DNA of 30,157 nt, from positions 1 through 30,157 of IMG/VR virus record IMGVR_UViG_3300037245_003229, one strand, 5' to 3'. Each line of letters starts with the position of its first letter. Position 1 is the first letter of the stretch. Below, piece by piece: positions 1 to 8,664 of the stretch. The DNA is from a virus. Position numbers and translations under genes: made by a program. Below the pieces are notes generated by a model. The model was given only the letters and a program-made list of their open reading frames with translations. It had not been told where the DNA came from and made no database searches.

Positions 1-1066
1 ATTGTGCTAACTCATTGGCCCACGCCTGGTGCCGACCAACTAAGGTATGCGTCCAACCAATCAAAGTATTCCCCCATAGACGAGCTTTACGTACAGCAGG
101 ACCATAATCAACAGTTACGTGAGGGTCATCTTTAAAGAAGGCATCGAGTATGTGTGCCATCCACAACGAGGAATACATGTCATGGTTGCCAGGAATCCAT
201 ATCACTTCAACCGGGGAGAGCTTGCGGCATTCCATGATGCTTTTGATGACGATTTCTTTTGCTCGGTAAATAATCTTCGGTAGGCGGTTGTCAACATCAA
301 GGACGTTGTGACCCTTCGGTGTGGTGCCCTCGTAGTTTTCCGTATGCATGAGGTCCTGGCCCAGAATGTAATAGATTATTTCCGGTTTAAACCCACTCAT
401 GTACGTAAGGTTTTCACGGGTTGCGAAGATGTAGTCATCCATCGCTATTTTGAGATCGTAATCCCTGCCATTGAGTTCTTTACCCCAGGCAAATTTACCC
501 ATGTGAGCGTCGAGGAGTGCCATGATGCCGGCGTATTTGGATTTCTTCCCCAGTGAAAGAGGTTTAAACTCGGAGTATGCGAACTTTGGCAGGGTTTTGA
601 CGAGGCGTTGAATAGCAGAGATGGCATGGCGTTCGGGGATGAGTTTTAACCAGATCTTCACATGCCAATTAGCCAGGGTTTTCGGCCGATCAACAATAAT
701 CGGTTTTCCGTCTTTGTCTTCGCCCTTATGCGTCTTCATTTTCATGGTAACCTGGGAACTCGAAATGGTATGTCTGTCAACTACCCATTTCTTGAGGTCT
801 ACCTTCGCCACTTTTAAGGCGCCGGCCAGGGTATTAATCAACAAGGAATTGATATGGATGTATTGTGCATCATCCTTTACATCGCAGCTAACCTTGATAT
901 CGTCAATTATTTCGGTCCAGGTCTCGGCGTCGCCTTGACGTAACTGTTTTAAGCACTTACTTACGTATTGACCCGAACACCCCATTCCCTTCGCTAACTC
1001 ACTTCGGTTAAAATCCGGGTCCGCCTCATACGCTTCTCTGATCAACTCAAATTTTGATTTAGCCAT
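1..1066 (-). CDS. HTH-metallophosphoesterase, 3' end cut by window edge
   Basis: The frame opens at ATG 1064-1066, after a GGAGG box at 1073-1077, and stays open for 355 codons to the window edge, so the C-terminus is missing. Residues 1-45 look like a helix-turn-helix (SELAKGMGCSGQYVSKCLKQL region). From about residue 176 the calcineurin-like metallophosphoesterase signatures follow in order: D186-x-H188 in LLDAHMGK, D238 and H241 in GQDLMHTEN, G293-N-H-D296, and H340 in GWTHT. These are the usual two-metal ligands of the superfamily. The family cleaves phosphomono- or diesters, often in nucleic acids; the substrate here is unknown. HTH plus phosphoesterase proteins of this type occur in phage genomes, and the HTH suggests DNA binding (inference). 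It is the last gene in the transcribed direction, after the tail fibre genes, so it need not be a virion protein. Confidence 0.85.
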   Translation of the reverse strand, partial: MAKSKFELIREAYEADPDFNRSELAKGMGCSGQYVSKCLKQLRQGDAETWTEIIDDIKVSCDVKDDAQYIHINSLLINTLAGALKVAKVDLKKWVVDRHTISSSQVTMKMKTHKGEDKDGKPIIVDRPKTLANWHVKIWLKLIPERHAISAIQRLVKTLPKFAYSEFKPLSLGKKSKYAGIMALLDAHMGKFAWGKELNGRDYDLKIAMDDYIFATRENLTYMSGFKPEIIYYILGQDLMHTENYEGTTPKGHNVLDVDNRLPKIIYRAKEIVIKSIMECRKLSPVEVIWIPGNHDMYSSLWMAHILDAFFKDDPHVTVDYGPAVRKARLWGNTLIGWTHTLVGRHQAWANELAQ

Positions 1067-1133
1067 AAAAACCTCCACTTATAGGATTGGGTTAAGTTTG
1101 TCCCTTAGATTAGACTACATCAACTTTGACAAA

Positions 1134-1382
1134 TTACTCCCCCGTTTCATCACCATTTTCTTCGTTCGCATAGTCAAGGGCAGAATCCCGAATCCTATCG
1201 TAAATGACGGAGAATTCATCTCTTTTGTGTCGAATAAGTTTTAAAACAAGACGCTTCACGCATTGAAGGCAAGGCGATACAAAGATTAACGTACCATTCT
1301 CTGCATCGGGTTGACGTATAGCAACGGGTTCACCACATTTTTCACAAAGTACTGTAAACTTTAAATTGGCATTGACTGGCAT
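1134..1382 (-). CDS. Small zinc-ribbon protein
   Basis: An 82-residue protein with a good AAGGAG ribosome site just upstream of ATG 1382. Two CxxC knuckles (C13/C16 and C38/C41) about 22 residues apart form a typical four-cysteine zinc ribbon. The C-terminal half is a charged, probably helical segment (KLIRHKRDEFSVIYDRIRD). It lies 14 nt after the long fibre gene and 67 nt before the metallophosphoesterase gene. I do not recognise a specific family. A zinc-dependent nucleic-acid or protein binding role is plausible but is inference. Confidence 0.7.
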   Translation of the reverse strand: MPVNANLKFTVLCEKCGEPVAIRQPDAENGTLIFVSPCLQCVKRLVLKLIRHKRDEFSVIYDRIRDSALDYANEENGDETGE

Positions 1383-1396
1383 TTTATACTCCTTTT

Positions 1397-4300
1397 TTAA
1401 ACAACTGTTTTAAATTCATTAGATACAACAATATTTACTTCTGAAATGTCCTTCCATATACCACTTATAATGACGCTGCAGGCCGTAACAGTTTTCAATG
1501 AACCACTTATAACGATTGAACCAAACGCACCCTCGCTTGGTTCCTCGGTAGAACCCGTAGCTGGTGTGGTTCCACCATCACTACCACCGTAGGGTTCGGT
1601 TGCTCCCCATGTTCCAAACTTGTCTTTTAACGTGTAAAAAGTTGATTCGAGCCATCCCTGCGATCTCAGCACACTTGAAAACCTAACCTCTGAAGTTATA
1701 CCGACTCTGTACCCCGGGGAATTATCTCTAACGGCACCTATTGACGTTCGGTCGAGTCCCGTTGGAAAACTTTGACTTGCGGTATCTGTTGTTTTATTCT
1801 TCCCATTTGTAAACACTGACCGACTTGTTGAACTTGAAAGGGCACTTGCTATATGACAAAAGTCACCATCGGTTAGTGCAGTTGTCCCCGTAACTGATTT
1901 AGTATTCGTAGTTACCGAACGTACGAACCCATCCCAGATGTTAAGGGTTATCATTTGACTTATACTACTTGCATCTGCTACAGCAGCTGAGGGACTCGTA
2001 TTTGTTGTCCCTACTACTTTTGCTGGTCCCGCTGCCTCAATAGTACACGGGTAATTCGAAAGAACGGAACTATTGATAACTAAATAATCGTTGCTCCCAT
2101 CGAATTCAATACCTTTACCAGGTTGCGCATCTACTAAATCGTCTGGGGTCATCGAGGCTTCTGCGATCATATTCTTTTCATTTGACGTAGAATCCTTGAT
2201 ATCACCTGCGCCTGCCGGACCCGGGTCTTCGTTTAGGTGGTAGACGCCCTCGAAACCACTATCCCATACACTTTGAGCCGGGGCATCCGTTACGTCCCCC
2301 ACATAGTCGGTATTGTCGTCTTGGTCCGGGTCGTAATAGAGGTAAATAGTTGCGCCGGTAGCTGGCACCGAACGAACCTTCGTATGTAGTATAGCTTTCT
2401 CGGTTAACGAATCCCATGTATCGATTTCTACGTAACATTGTCCCCCATTTGCATCACCTATCGCAATCTTTTTATTGTTAGGATGACCACTTGGCCATTC
2501 GATACTACCACTGTTAACTACGAAGTTGTCGAACGTTGCGGTCATCGTTGGATTGCCACTACCGGAAAACCATCTAAACGCGGGTTCCATTTTCTTCGCA
2601 TCTAAATCAATAACCGTTTCGGGTGAACCAATGGGATCCCACGTTCCGCCGGTCCATGCAAATGCTGTAAACTCGTTACCAACACGTGTTATACGAAGTG
2701 TACCAGACGTATCGGCCGTTGCTTCATTCGTTTCGGAATTCCACCCACCTACATCTTTACTAACCTTCGCATAATAATGCCCTGAATTATATTTCCTACG
2801 TACTTGAAAATGTAAATCGTCATTCGGGTCATCACCACCTGCGGCTGCAGCAATGAGATGGAGATACCAATAGTCTGACCCGGGTCCTGCCAAAACGTTA
2901 TAATCAACTTGTATATCAAAGTCCCCAGGAAGTACGAATGCCGATCTGACGTATTTTACTTCGCCATCAACGGTGGCATACGCTGCATTGCTTTGAATCG
3001 TTATACCGGTGTTTGCCGCCCACCTATCTGTATTTAAAGGGTCACCATCGTCCCCGGTAAAGTCATCATTTGCACTAAACGCAAGGATATCAAATATACT
3101 TGTTAAATCGTCACTACCTATCCCACATGAACTATCAAGATATAACGTAACCGGGAAATCCGTTAATGCCGCACTGGATGCTGAAATAGCGAAAGGACGT
3201 CGTTCAGCAAACGAACCTATCCACGTATTCGTTTTAACAGCAGAATAAGTAATAAGTGTGTCGTAAAGGGTGTTATACGTGGCTTTAACCCATGGAGCTG
3301 GCGGAGCCACAGACATTATCTGCGCCTCACCTATTACCCCCTCAAAGTAATTACCATAACCCCGTTTTCCTAAGTATAACTCGTCTGCCTTCGCATCCAT
3401 CGAAGTACTACCAACAAGGGATTCACTTTTTATTTCGACCCCGTCCATGTATATTCGCAGATAATCGCTTTCTCTTACTGCGTAAATAACATGTTCCCCT
3501 GGTGCCGTAATAGTATTTGCATCAGTTTTTAATTGGTAGTTGGCGGCAGCAGCAAAGTAATCAATTATAAGTTCTTTCTCCCAGTTACCCATGTAAGCAA
3601 ATTCAAATTGCCTTTGACCGGGACCATCCTTGCCCCAGATTACTCCCATATTTACGAAATCTTCAACACTGATTTTCGCCATAAAAGAAAAATCACCATC
3701 CGCAAAATCGACTAAAGGTGTATCTCCGAAATTAATTCCTTCGTTTTGGCCGTTATACCTCAGCCCCTTGCCAAAAGTCATATCCTCCCAATTACCAACA
3801 TCCATATTTTCGGGAGTACCATTTAGCTCACTATCAGTACTATCTAATATACAATTTGCACCACCAGAAGGATCTTGCATCATATGGTGAACCGATACAA
3901 AGTCATCATTCCATACAGTTTGAGCTATAGTGGCTCCGGTTGTGCCGACATACGTGGTATTGTCATTGGCCGCGGAATTAAAATAAAGGTAAAGAACCGT
4001 ATCATCAGTAGCCCCAATCACGGGGACTTTAGTATGGAGTACTGCTTTTTCGCCCACGTTGTCCCAGTTCTCTATTTCTACCGGGCATTGTGTGGTCCCA
4101 CCTGAGGTCGTAATGGCAATCTTTTTACTATTTGTACCGAGGTCATCGAATATTTCACTTAAATCGGTACCACCTATCCCACACGAATCGGATAGGTGGA
4201 TCATAACGGGAAAGTCGGTTAATTCAGAATCGATTAAAGAGGCGCCTATTGTAGCTTTAATACGGTTAGAAAAACCATCTAACCATTCGGCTTCGACTTC

Positions 4301-5323
4301 TAAAGAATAACTAACTAACGTATCTAACAAAGCATAGTTCGTTGCATGTTGCCAGGAAGCAGACCTTGCGGTTGTACTTAAACGGAATTCACCTATGTTA
4401 CCATACAACGTAAATGTGTCGGCTTGGTCTTCCCGACGGAATATATAGAAGGTCGAGTTGACACTTCTGTCTGTAATCGAACCACCACCATCTGCACTAC
4501 CATTGTTATAGTAGTTAAGGGACGTACCATCTTTTGTAAGTCCAAGGTTATACCACGTATCCTCACTAAGGCGCGTATCCGATAATTGTGAACCATCCCA
4601 CGAACTACCATTACCAAGAAAAACTCCCCAATTTAAAGTACCTGCAGTGTGGTCTAACATCAAACCAATAGTTTTTTCTTTTCCAAAGGCTTGATCGTAA
4701 CCAGGGTTAGGACCACCGGAAACGATGTAAGTTTGTAATTCAAAAGAAAAATTATTCCCAAGATTAAGTGCTGAACTAATGTCAATGTAGTCCCCAACAC
4801 CATTGGCTTGCAATGCCTTTCCTTTCGGACTGTCAACTTCTGTGAGGGTTCCTTGGGTTGTAACAGTTACGCCAGTTGCACAATTCATCAAAAATGTAGA
4901 ATCGTTCATATGAAAGACCTGGACGTAATCGCTATCCCACACATTTTGAGCTGCAGCAGAACCAGGGTCACCGACATAGTCCGTATTATCATCCTGGGTT
5001 GAATCGTAATAGAGGTAAAGGCTCGTGTCAGTCGCTGCTAAAACGGCCGGGACTTTTGTCCAAAGTATTGCATCCTCCCCAGTTTCATCCCAATACACTA
5101 CCTCTGCGTAACACTGGGTAGTACCACCAGAAGTCGTAATGGCAATCTTTTTACTTTCGCTTCCAAGTTCATCGAACACGGCGGTAAGGTCTTCGCCACC
5201 TATACCAGCACTTGCACTTAACTTCACCATTACAGGAAAATCAGTCAAACCAGTACTTACTTTCGAAGAATCGATAGTAAGTTCGATACGTTTATCTTCG
5301 GCCCACCCGGACAGATATGCCAT
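1397..5323 (-). CDS. Large tail fibre/receptor-binding protein with three DUF2341-LamG repeats
   Basis: A 1308-residue protein, ATG 5321-5323 preceded by AAGGGG. It consists of three tandem units starting near W7, W346 and W701. Each has a DUF2341-like stretch (LTDFPVMVKL, GIGG.DL..IFD, KKIAI.....GQCY, LYYD..QDDNT.YVG, VWDS) followed by a LamG/concanavalin-like stretch that begins at the HMND/HLNEDP motif and ends near YNTLYDTL. The third unit differs: about 190 residues (roughly 748-940) are inserted between IFDIL and NNKKIAIG and form an extra beta-rich module with the motif GDFDIQVDY at 800-808. The C-terminus after about 1235 is Gly/Ser/Thr-rich and then short beta-like. DUF2341 plus LamG is known in secreted and phage tail proteins and implies glycan binding at the host surface. 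It sits downstream of the tail-tip gene, the usual place for receptor-binding fibres. No trimerisation or chaperone domain was recognised. Confidence 0.8.
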   Translation of the reverse strand: MAYLSGWAEDKRIELTIDSSKVSTGLTDFPVMVKLSASAGIGGEDLTAVFDELGSESKKIAITTSGGTTQCYAEVVYWDETGEDAILWTKVPAVLAATDTSLYLYYDSTQDDNTDYVGDPGSAAAQNVWDSDYVQVFHMNDSTFLMNCATGVTVTTQGTLTEVDSPKGKALQANGVGDYIDISSALNLGNNFSFELQTYIVSGGPNPGYDQAFGKEKTIGLMLDHTAGTLNWGVFLGNGSSWDGSQLSDTRLSEDTWYNLGLTKDGTSLNYYNNGSADGGGSITDRSVNSTFYIFRREDQADTFTLYGNIGEFRLSTTARSASWQHATNYALLDTLVSYSLEVEAEWLDGFSNRIKATIGASLIDSELTDFPVMIHLSDSCGIGGTDLSEIFDDLGTNSKKIAITTSGGTTQCPVEIENWDNVGEKAVLHTKVPVIGATDDTVLYLYFNSAANDNTTYVGTTGATIAQTVWNDDFVSVHHMMQDPSGGANCILDSTDSELNGTPENMDVGNWEDMTFGKGLRYNGQNEGINFGDTPLVDFADGDFSFMAKISVEDFVNMGVIWGKDGPGQRQFEFAYMGNWEKELIIDYFAAAANYQLKTDANTITAPGEHVIYAVRESDYLRIYMDGVEIKSESLVGSTSMDAKADELYLGKRGYGNYFEGVIGEAQIMSVAPPAPWVKATYNTLYDTLITYSAVKTNTWIGSFAERRPFAISASSAALTDFPVTLYLDSSCGIGSDDLTSIFDILAFSANDDFTGDDGDPLNTDRWAANTGITIQSNAAYATVDGEVKYVRSAFVLPGDFDIQVDYNVLAGPGSDYWYLHLIAAAAGGDDPNDDLHFQVRRKYNSGHYYAKVSKDVGGWNSETNEATADTSGTLRITRVGNEFTAFAWTGGTWDPIGSPETVIDLDAKKMEPAFRWFSGSGNPTMTATFDNFVVNSGSIEWPSGHPNNKKIAIGDANGGQCYVEIDTWDSLTEKAILHTKVRSVPATGATIYLYYDPDQDDNTDYVGDVTDAPAQSVWDSGFEGVYHLNEDPGPAGAGDIKDSTSNEKNMIAEASMTPDDLVDAQPGKGIEFDGSNDYLVINSSVLSNYPCTIEAAGPAKVVGTTNTSPSAAVADASSISQMITLNIWDGFVRSVTTNTKSVTGTTALTDGDFCHIASALSSSTSRSVFTNGKNKTTDTASQSFPTGLDRTSIGAVRDNSPGYRVGITSEVRFSSVLRSQGWLESTFYTLKDKFGTWGATEPYGGSDGGTTPATGSTEEPSEGAFGSIVISGSLKTVTACSVIISGIWKDISEVNIVVSNEFKTVV

Positions 5324-5340
5324 GAGTTAGTCCCCTTAAA

Positions 5341-5877
5341 TTATGCAGTATATTGAAAGTAAAGTGTTCCATCTGGGTAATCAGACGCAGCAATAGAGGC
5401 GGCTGCCGCGGTTCCGAAATGGATCGGACTCAAATCCTCAATCCATATAAAAACGTTATCCGCGTCCAACACCCTACCAATCGCTTGTGAAAAAGCCGTA
5501 GGCTTCGTTTGGGTCCACATTCCAGGGGTTGTTGCATCAACGTATATCTTGCCACCCGTAATGAGGGTCATGGCAGATGCTGCACCACTGGGTGCGTAGG
5601 GACCAAGTCTTCGCATACGAACGTTCTCACCACTATTACCGGCTTCAATCGCAACTCCCATTGCTGGGATTTTACTTACTGCAGCCTGCGCCTTTTTAAA
5701 CGTTCCGTCGGAATCCAGATAAAGCACCTCATCTTTATCAATGGTTGCGCCGAGGGTCCCACTAATGTAAGTATTGAGTTGTTCATCAACCCCTACCTGG
5801 AAACTCTGTAAAATACCATTCCAACCAACGGTTCCATAATTTGTTAGATCCCAATCATATTTCGTCGAAGTAGACAT
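5341..5877 (-). CDS. Small tail-fibre-like virion protein
   Basis: A 178-residue protein, ATG at 5877 after AAGGAAT. The N-terminus (YDWDLTNYGTVGWNGILQSF, residues 7-26) followed by a predicted helix and then short beta segments (DEVLYLDSDGTFKKAQA, GVAIEAGNSGENVRMRRLG, GKIYVDATTPG, FSQAIGRVLDADNVFIWIE) is a pattern I associate with small phage tail-fibre or decoration proteins encoded next to fibre genes. No enzymatic motif is visible. It lies between the tail-tip gene (4 nt away) and the DUF2341 fibre gene (17 nt away), so it is likely co-transcribed and may be an adaptor or minor fibre. The alternative is a capsid-decoration protein, which I think less likely given the position. Confidence 0.6.
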   Translation of the reverse strand: MSTSTKYDWDLTNYGTVGWNGILQSFQVGVDEQLNTYISGTLGATIDKDEVLYLDSDGTFKKAQAAVSKIPAMGVAIEAGNSGENVRMRRLGPYAPSGAASAMTLITGGKIYVDATTPGMWTQTKPTAFSQAIGRVLDADNVFIWIEDLSPIHFGTAAAASIAASDYPDGTLYFQYTA

Positions 5878-5880
5878 ATT

Positions 5881-8427
5881 TTATTCCTTATTGACTATTA
5901 AAGTGTTGTAAGGACTTTCATACTTTACACCATCCGTTGTTATGTAGTTCGTCAACTTAAATGTTATTTCATCTGGCAACGTCCCGCCATTCCACGCTTT
6001 AACTTGACCGTCGGTATAGGCCGCTGTAAGTGCGTCGATGGCGGTGTCGGTAAAAGCAACGGTAGAACCAATAGTTGCTAATACTTCAAAAAGGCCTTCC
6101 CATACGGGGAAAGCATCAACCACTACGTCGGGATCTTGGTTCCCTGCACCTTGACCACGAACGTCGGGGTCCCAACTTAATGAAATTGGGGTTACATATA
6201 CGGCACCTCCTGGTGTGTTTGGCGACGTTTCATTACACCGGAAATTCCCTGGGGCATAAGGGGTCCAAGCACGTCCCTCAACCTCGTAGGGGACTGTCCC
6301 CGCATCAGCAATCTCCCCACTTTCCAATGAATTGTAATAGATAAACTTGAAAATTCGGCTATTCCCTTTGAACAACCCTGGCATGTTTATTATCGGAAAC
6401 GAAACACCCAAAAAGAAGAACTTTGAGTTCACTCTATGGTTTATTTGCTCCGTATCAAATCGACCTCGGTATAATCCGGTCATTTCATATCGACCCGTAA
6501 TCCCAGTCGTCGGGGAAATCGTGTCAAATGTGATGATTTCTTCGGTCCCTGCACTCGTTATTAAAAGACCGAGGTTCTTCCCTGACAACATATCTGCCCT
6601 TGAAATGGTTTCAATATTAGCTGCATCGGAATCCCTATCGAAATCAACTGTTAAAGTATTTACGTTATCTAATACGGCTTTACTAACTGGCAGGGCATCG
6701 GTTAATGACCCCCCCGTTGTAAACTTACTGAAACTGCCTTGTTTAGTGTAGCTCGTTCCATCGGTTGACATGTAAAGGTGGTAACCCAATTCGTTACCAT
6801 TCTGTCGGCTAACAAGTGGGAGAAGGTACATGTTTTCACCAACCAGCGAATAAGGGGCCTCGGTAATCGCAGGTTCTTTCACATCTAATAAAAATTGATT
6901 GAGCTTTGTCCCAGATCTATCGGCCTCACTTACGTTTACGATCTGCGTTAAATAGTTCGCATCTTCAATCGCATTTACAAAAAACTCTTCCCTTCCAAGG
7001 TTTCCTTCCTTAACGTTCAATGTTTTAAATATAATTTCTTCGGTTATCCCGTACTTTTCCGAGGTATACCTAAAGTTCGTTCCTGGCATAAAAAGAAGGC
7101 CACGACGACCCATCTTCATACCAATCGTACGAAGGGGAACGCTGAGAGTTCGGACATTTTGAGCTGCACCCCACCGTGCATTGTCGTCGTTTGTAAACAG
7201 CATCATCCTCGAATCCTTATGGCGAATCCGATTCATCGTTTCCTTGTTCCCCATGTCTTCTGCGTGGACCGAGGCCTGGCGGATATCAATGGCCAACGAA
7301 CCTCCGACACCATCATTTGCGATACAACCACCTAAAATCGTACCAGAATTCCAAGTGAGATTATCGAAATATGCGTCGCATGCATTACTATAAGGTGGAC
7401 CCGTATAGGTCCAAAACGTTAGTTGCTGATCTACTAAATCAATATTATTGCGTGAGTGTAGTACCTCCCAACCACCGACCGGGGTGTAGGCCGAGATCAC
7501 AAAATCCTTACCAGTTCGCTTCATTCTAAGTTTTCCACCCAACGTTACACCCGCCGTCTCGGCAGACTGATAAATCCCACTGTGCCGCGATGCACCCCAT
7601 ACTGAAAAATGTGCAGCATTACTGGCGTAGTTTACGTATACATCACAAAACTCGGCGTAATTTGCATACGCATCGTATTTTATTCCAAACTGAAAAGTAT
7701 CATTTGATGCCTCTAACACCGATTTTATTGAATAGTCCACTTGAATATCGAAATCCCCTGCTACGGTACACTTTGGAGTAAACGCCCTTGTTCCCCCTGG
7801 AGTATAAAGACTACATTTGTTATCAACTATCGTTACTGGATTTACACTTGAATCCCACTTCGAGGCATCTAACGTTGCAGCACTTTGATTAAAATCGTCG
7901 CTTATGTATGGAAGTGCGTCACTTCCGAACCTGGGACAATGAATGCCCCCCGCAGTAACTTCAAAATCAGTTACACCACCATTGACAGAACATGAGGTAA
8001 TGCCAGATACACAATACGTCGAAAAATCAAAATAAGCGAATACTGGTTCACTTTTATAATAAAGTCCCCACCAGGTAGCATCTTCAACCCCATCGTCATC
8101 TTTCCACTTCCCTGTCACATTGTCAAACCATTGGAATCCCGTTTTAAATTGCGTTGCACTCTCCGGGTGAACTTCCCTTTTAATTTTAATCGTTAACGGC
8201 CAATGATCGGGATAACTTGTTACGAGGTGACTATGGGACTGGGAGCTTTGCGATTTAAAAAAAATAGAAAGAGCGCCATCGCCATTTTTTCGTATCTCAA
8301 CGTAGTCGTAAGTATTCGCGGCGTACGAATCGTTTCGTTCTTCAGTAAGTCCAAATCTAAATAGTGGCAAGTTATCGGCGGAACCACCATTTACAACAAG
8401 CGAATCGTAATCGAATGTTGCAACCAT
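5881..8427 (-). CDS. C-terminal part of tail-tip protein with lectin-like insertion (downstream of in-frame TGA)
   Basis: ATG 8425-8427 gives 848 residues, but the same frame is open upstream without a stop to the TGA at 8662-8664, where it meets the preceding gene in frame. An ATG start here would begin inside a beta-sandwich module (starting SDTFSG near 8650) and has only a weak AGGA box, so I treat this as the continuation of the tail-tip protein. Order: rest of the first lectin-like module (about 1-165), a second module (about 175-362, motif GDFDIQVDY), then conserved tail-tip sequence from IANDGVGGSL (about 363), including the PGTNFRYTSEKYGI region that resembles the distal part of phage tail-tip proteins. 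The C-terminal 110 residues look fibronectin-like. In gene transfer agents and lambda-like phages this protein forms the tail tip. Whether the two halves are made as one chain, by readthrough or repair, is unresolved. Confidence 0.7.
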   Translation of the reverse strand: MVATFDYDSLVVNGGSADNLPLFRFGLTEERNDSYAANTYDYVEIRKNGDGALSIFFKSQSSQSHSHLVTSYPDHWPLTIKIKREVHPESATQFKTGFQWFDNVTGKWKDDDGVEDATWWGLYYKSEPVFAYFDFSTYCVSGITSCSVNGGVTDFEVTAGGIHCPRFGSDALPYISDDFNQSAATLDASKWDSSVNPVTIVDNKCSLYTPGGTRAFTPKCTVAGDFDIQVDYSIKSVLEASNDTFQFGIKYDAYANYAEFCDVYVNYASNAAHFSVWGASRHSGIYQSAETAGVTLGGKLRMKRTGKDFVISAYTPVGGWEVLHSRNNIDLVDQQLTFWTYTGPPYSNACDAYFDNLTWNSGTILGGCIANDGVGGSLAIDIRQASVHAEDMGNKETMNRIRHKDSRMMLFTNDDNARWGAAQNVRTLSVPLRTIGMKMGRRGLLFMPGTNFRYTSEKYGITEEIIFKTLNVKEGNLGREEFFVNAIEDANYLTQIVNVSEADRSGTKLNQFLLDVKEPAITEAPYSLVGENMYLLPLVSRQNGNELGYHLYMSTDGTSYTKQGSFSKFTTGGSLTDALPVSKAVLDNVNTLTVDFDRDSDAANIETISRADMLSGKNLGLLITSAGTEEIITFDTISPTTGITGRYEMTGLYRGRFDTEQINHRVNSKFFFLGVSFPIINMPGLFKGNSRIFKFIYYNSLESGEIADAGTVPYEVEGRAWTPYAPGNFRCNETSPNTPGGAVYVTPISLSWDPDVRGQGAGNQDPDVVVDAFPVWEGLFEVLATIGSTVAFTDTAIDALTAAYTDGQVKAWNGGTLPDEITFKLTNYITTDGVKYESPYNTLIVNKE

Positions 8428-8661
8428 TTCGTAACTTTCCTGCCCCGTATAAAAATTCCACTTACTTATGGTTCTAAAGGTTTCCTCCCCTTCGTCTTCG
8501 GCCGTTTTTGCACCTACCCAATTAAGACGACCATTGCCATCTAATAGGGGCCAGTTCGTCGCAGACCCACCACTTGCTAAATCGTTAACATAAAAGGTTT
8601 GCCATTTCTCTACGCTTGGTTGTTGCCCTCCCGCCCCGGAGAAGGTGTCGGATGGGTCATA

Positions 8662-8664
8662 TCA
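8662..8664 (-). other. In-frame TGA separating two halves of the tail-tip reading frame
   Basis: The codons around it read ACG TGA TAT. Upstream is the 373-codon tail-tip N-terminal part and downstream are 78 open codons to ATG 8427 plus the 848-codon ORF, all in one frame (5881..9783, 1300 codons before the final TAA). I checked codon by codon that no other stop lies between 8427 and 8664. No in-frame ATG, GTG or TTG start occurs between the TGA and ATG 8427. TGA differs by one base from a Trp codon. Confidence 0.9.

Noticed and set aside
1110-1119. TTAGACTACA shared by two intergenic stretches (also 22748-22757), with a partial copy near 22236-22242
   Set aside because: Repeated 10-mers are expected hundreds of times by chance in 30 kb; short matches alone do not support an operator.
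8662-8664. TGA read as tryptophan throughout the genome (alternative code)
   Set aside because: TGA ends the gp10-like gene at an ATGA overlap (18351-18354) and the frameshifted chaperone (14331-14333). No other internal in-frame TGA was seen in the large genes.
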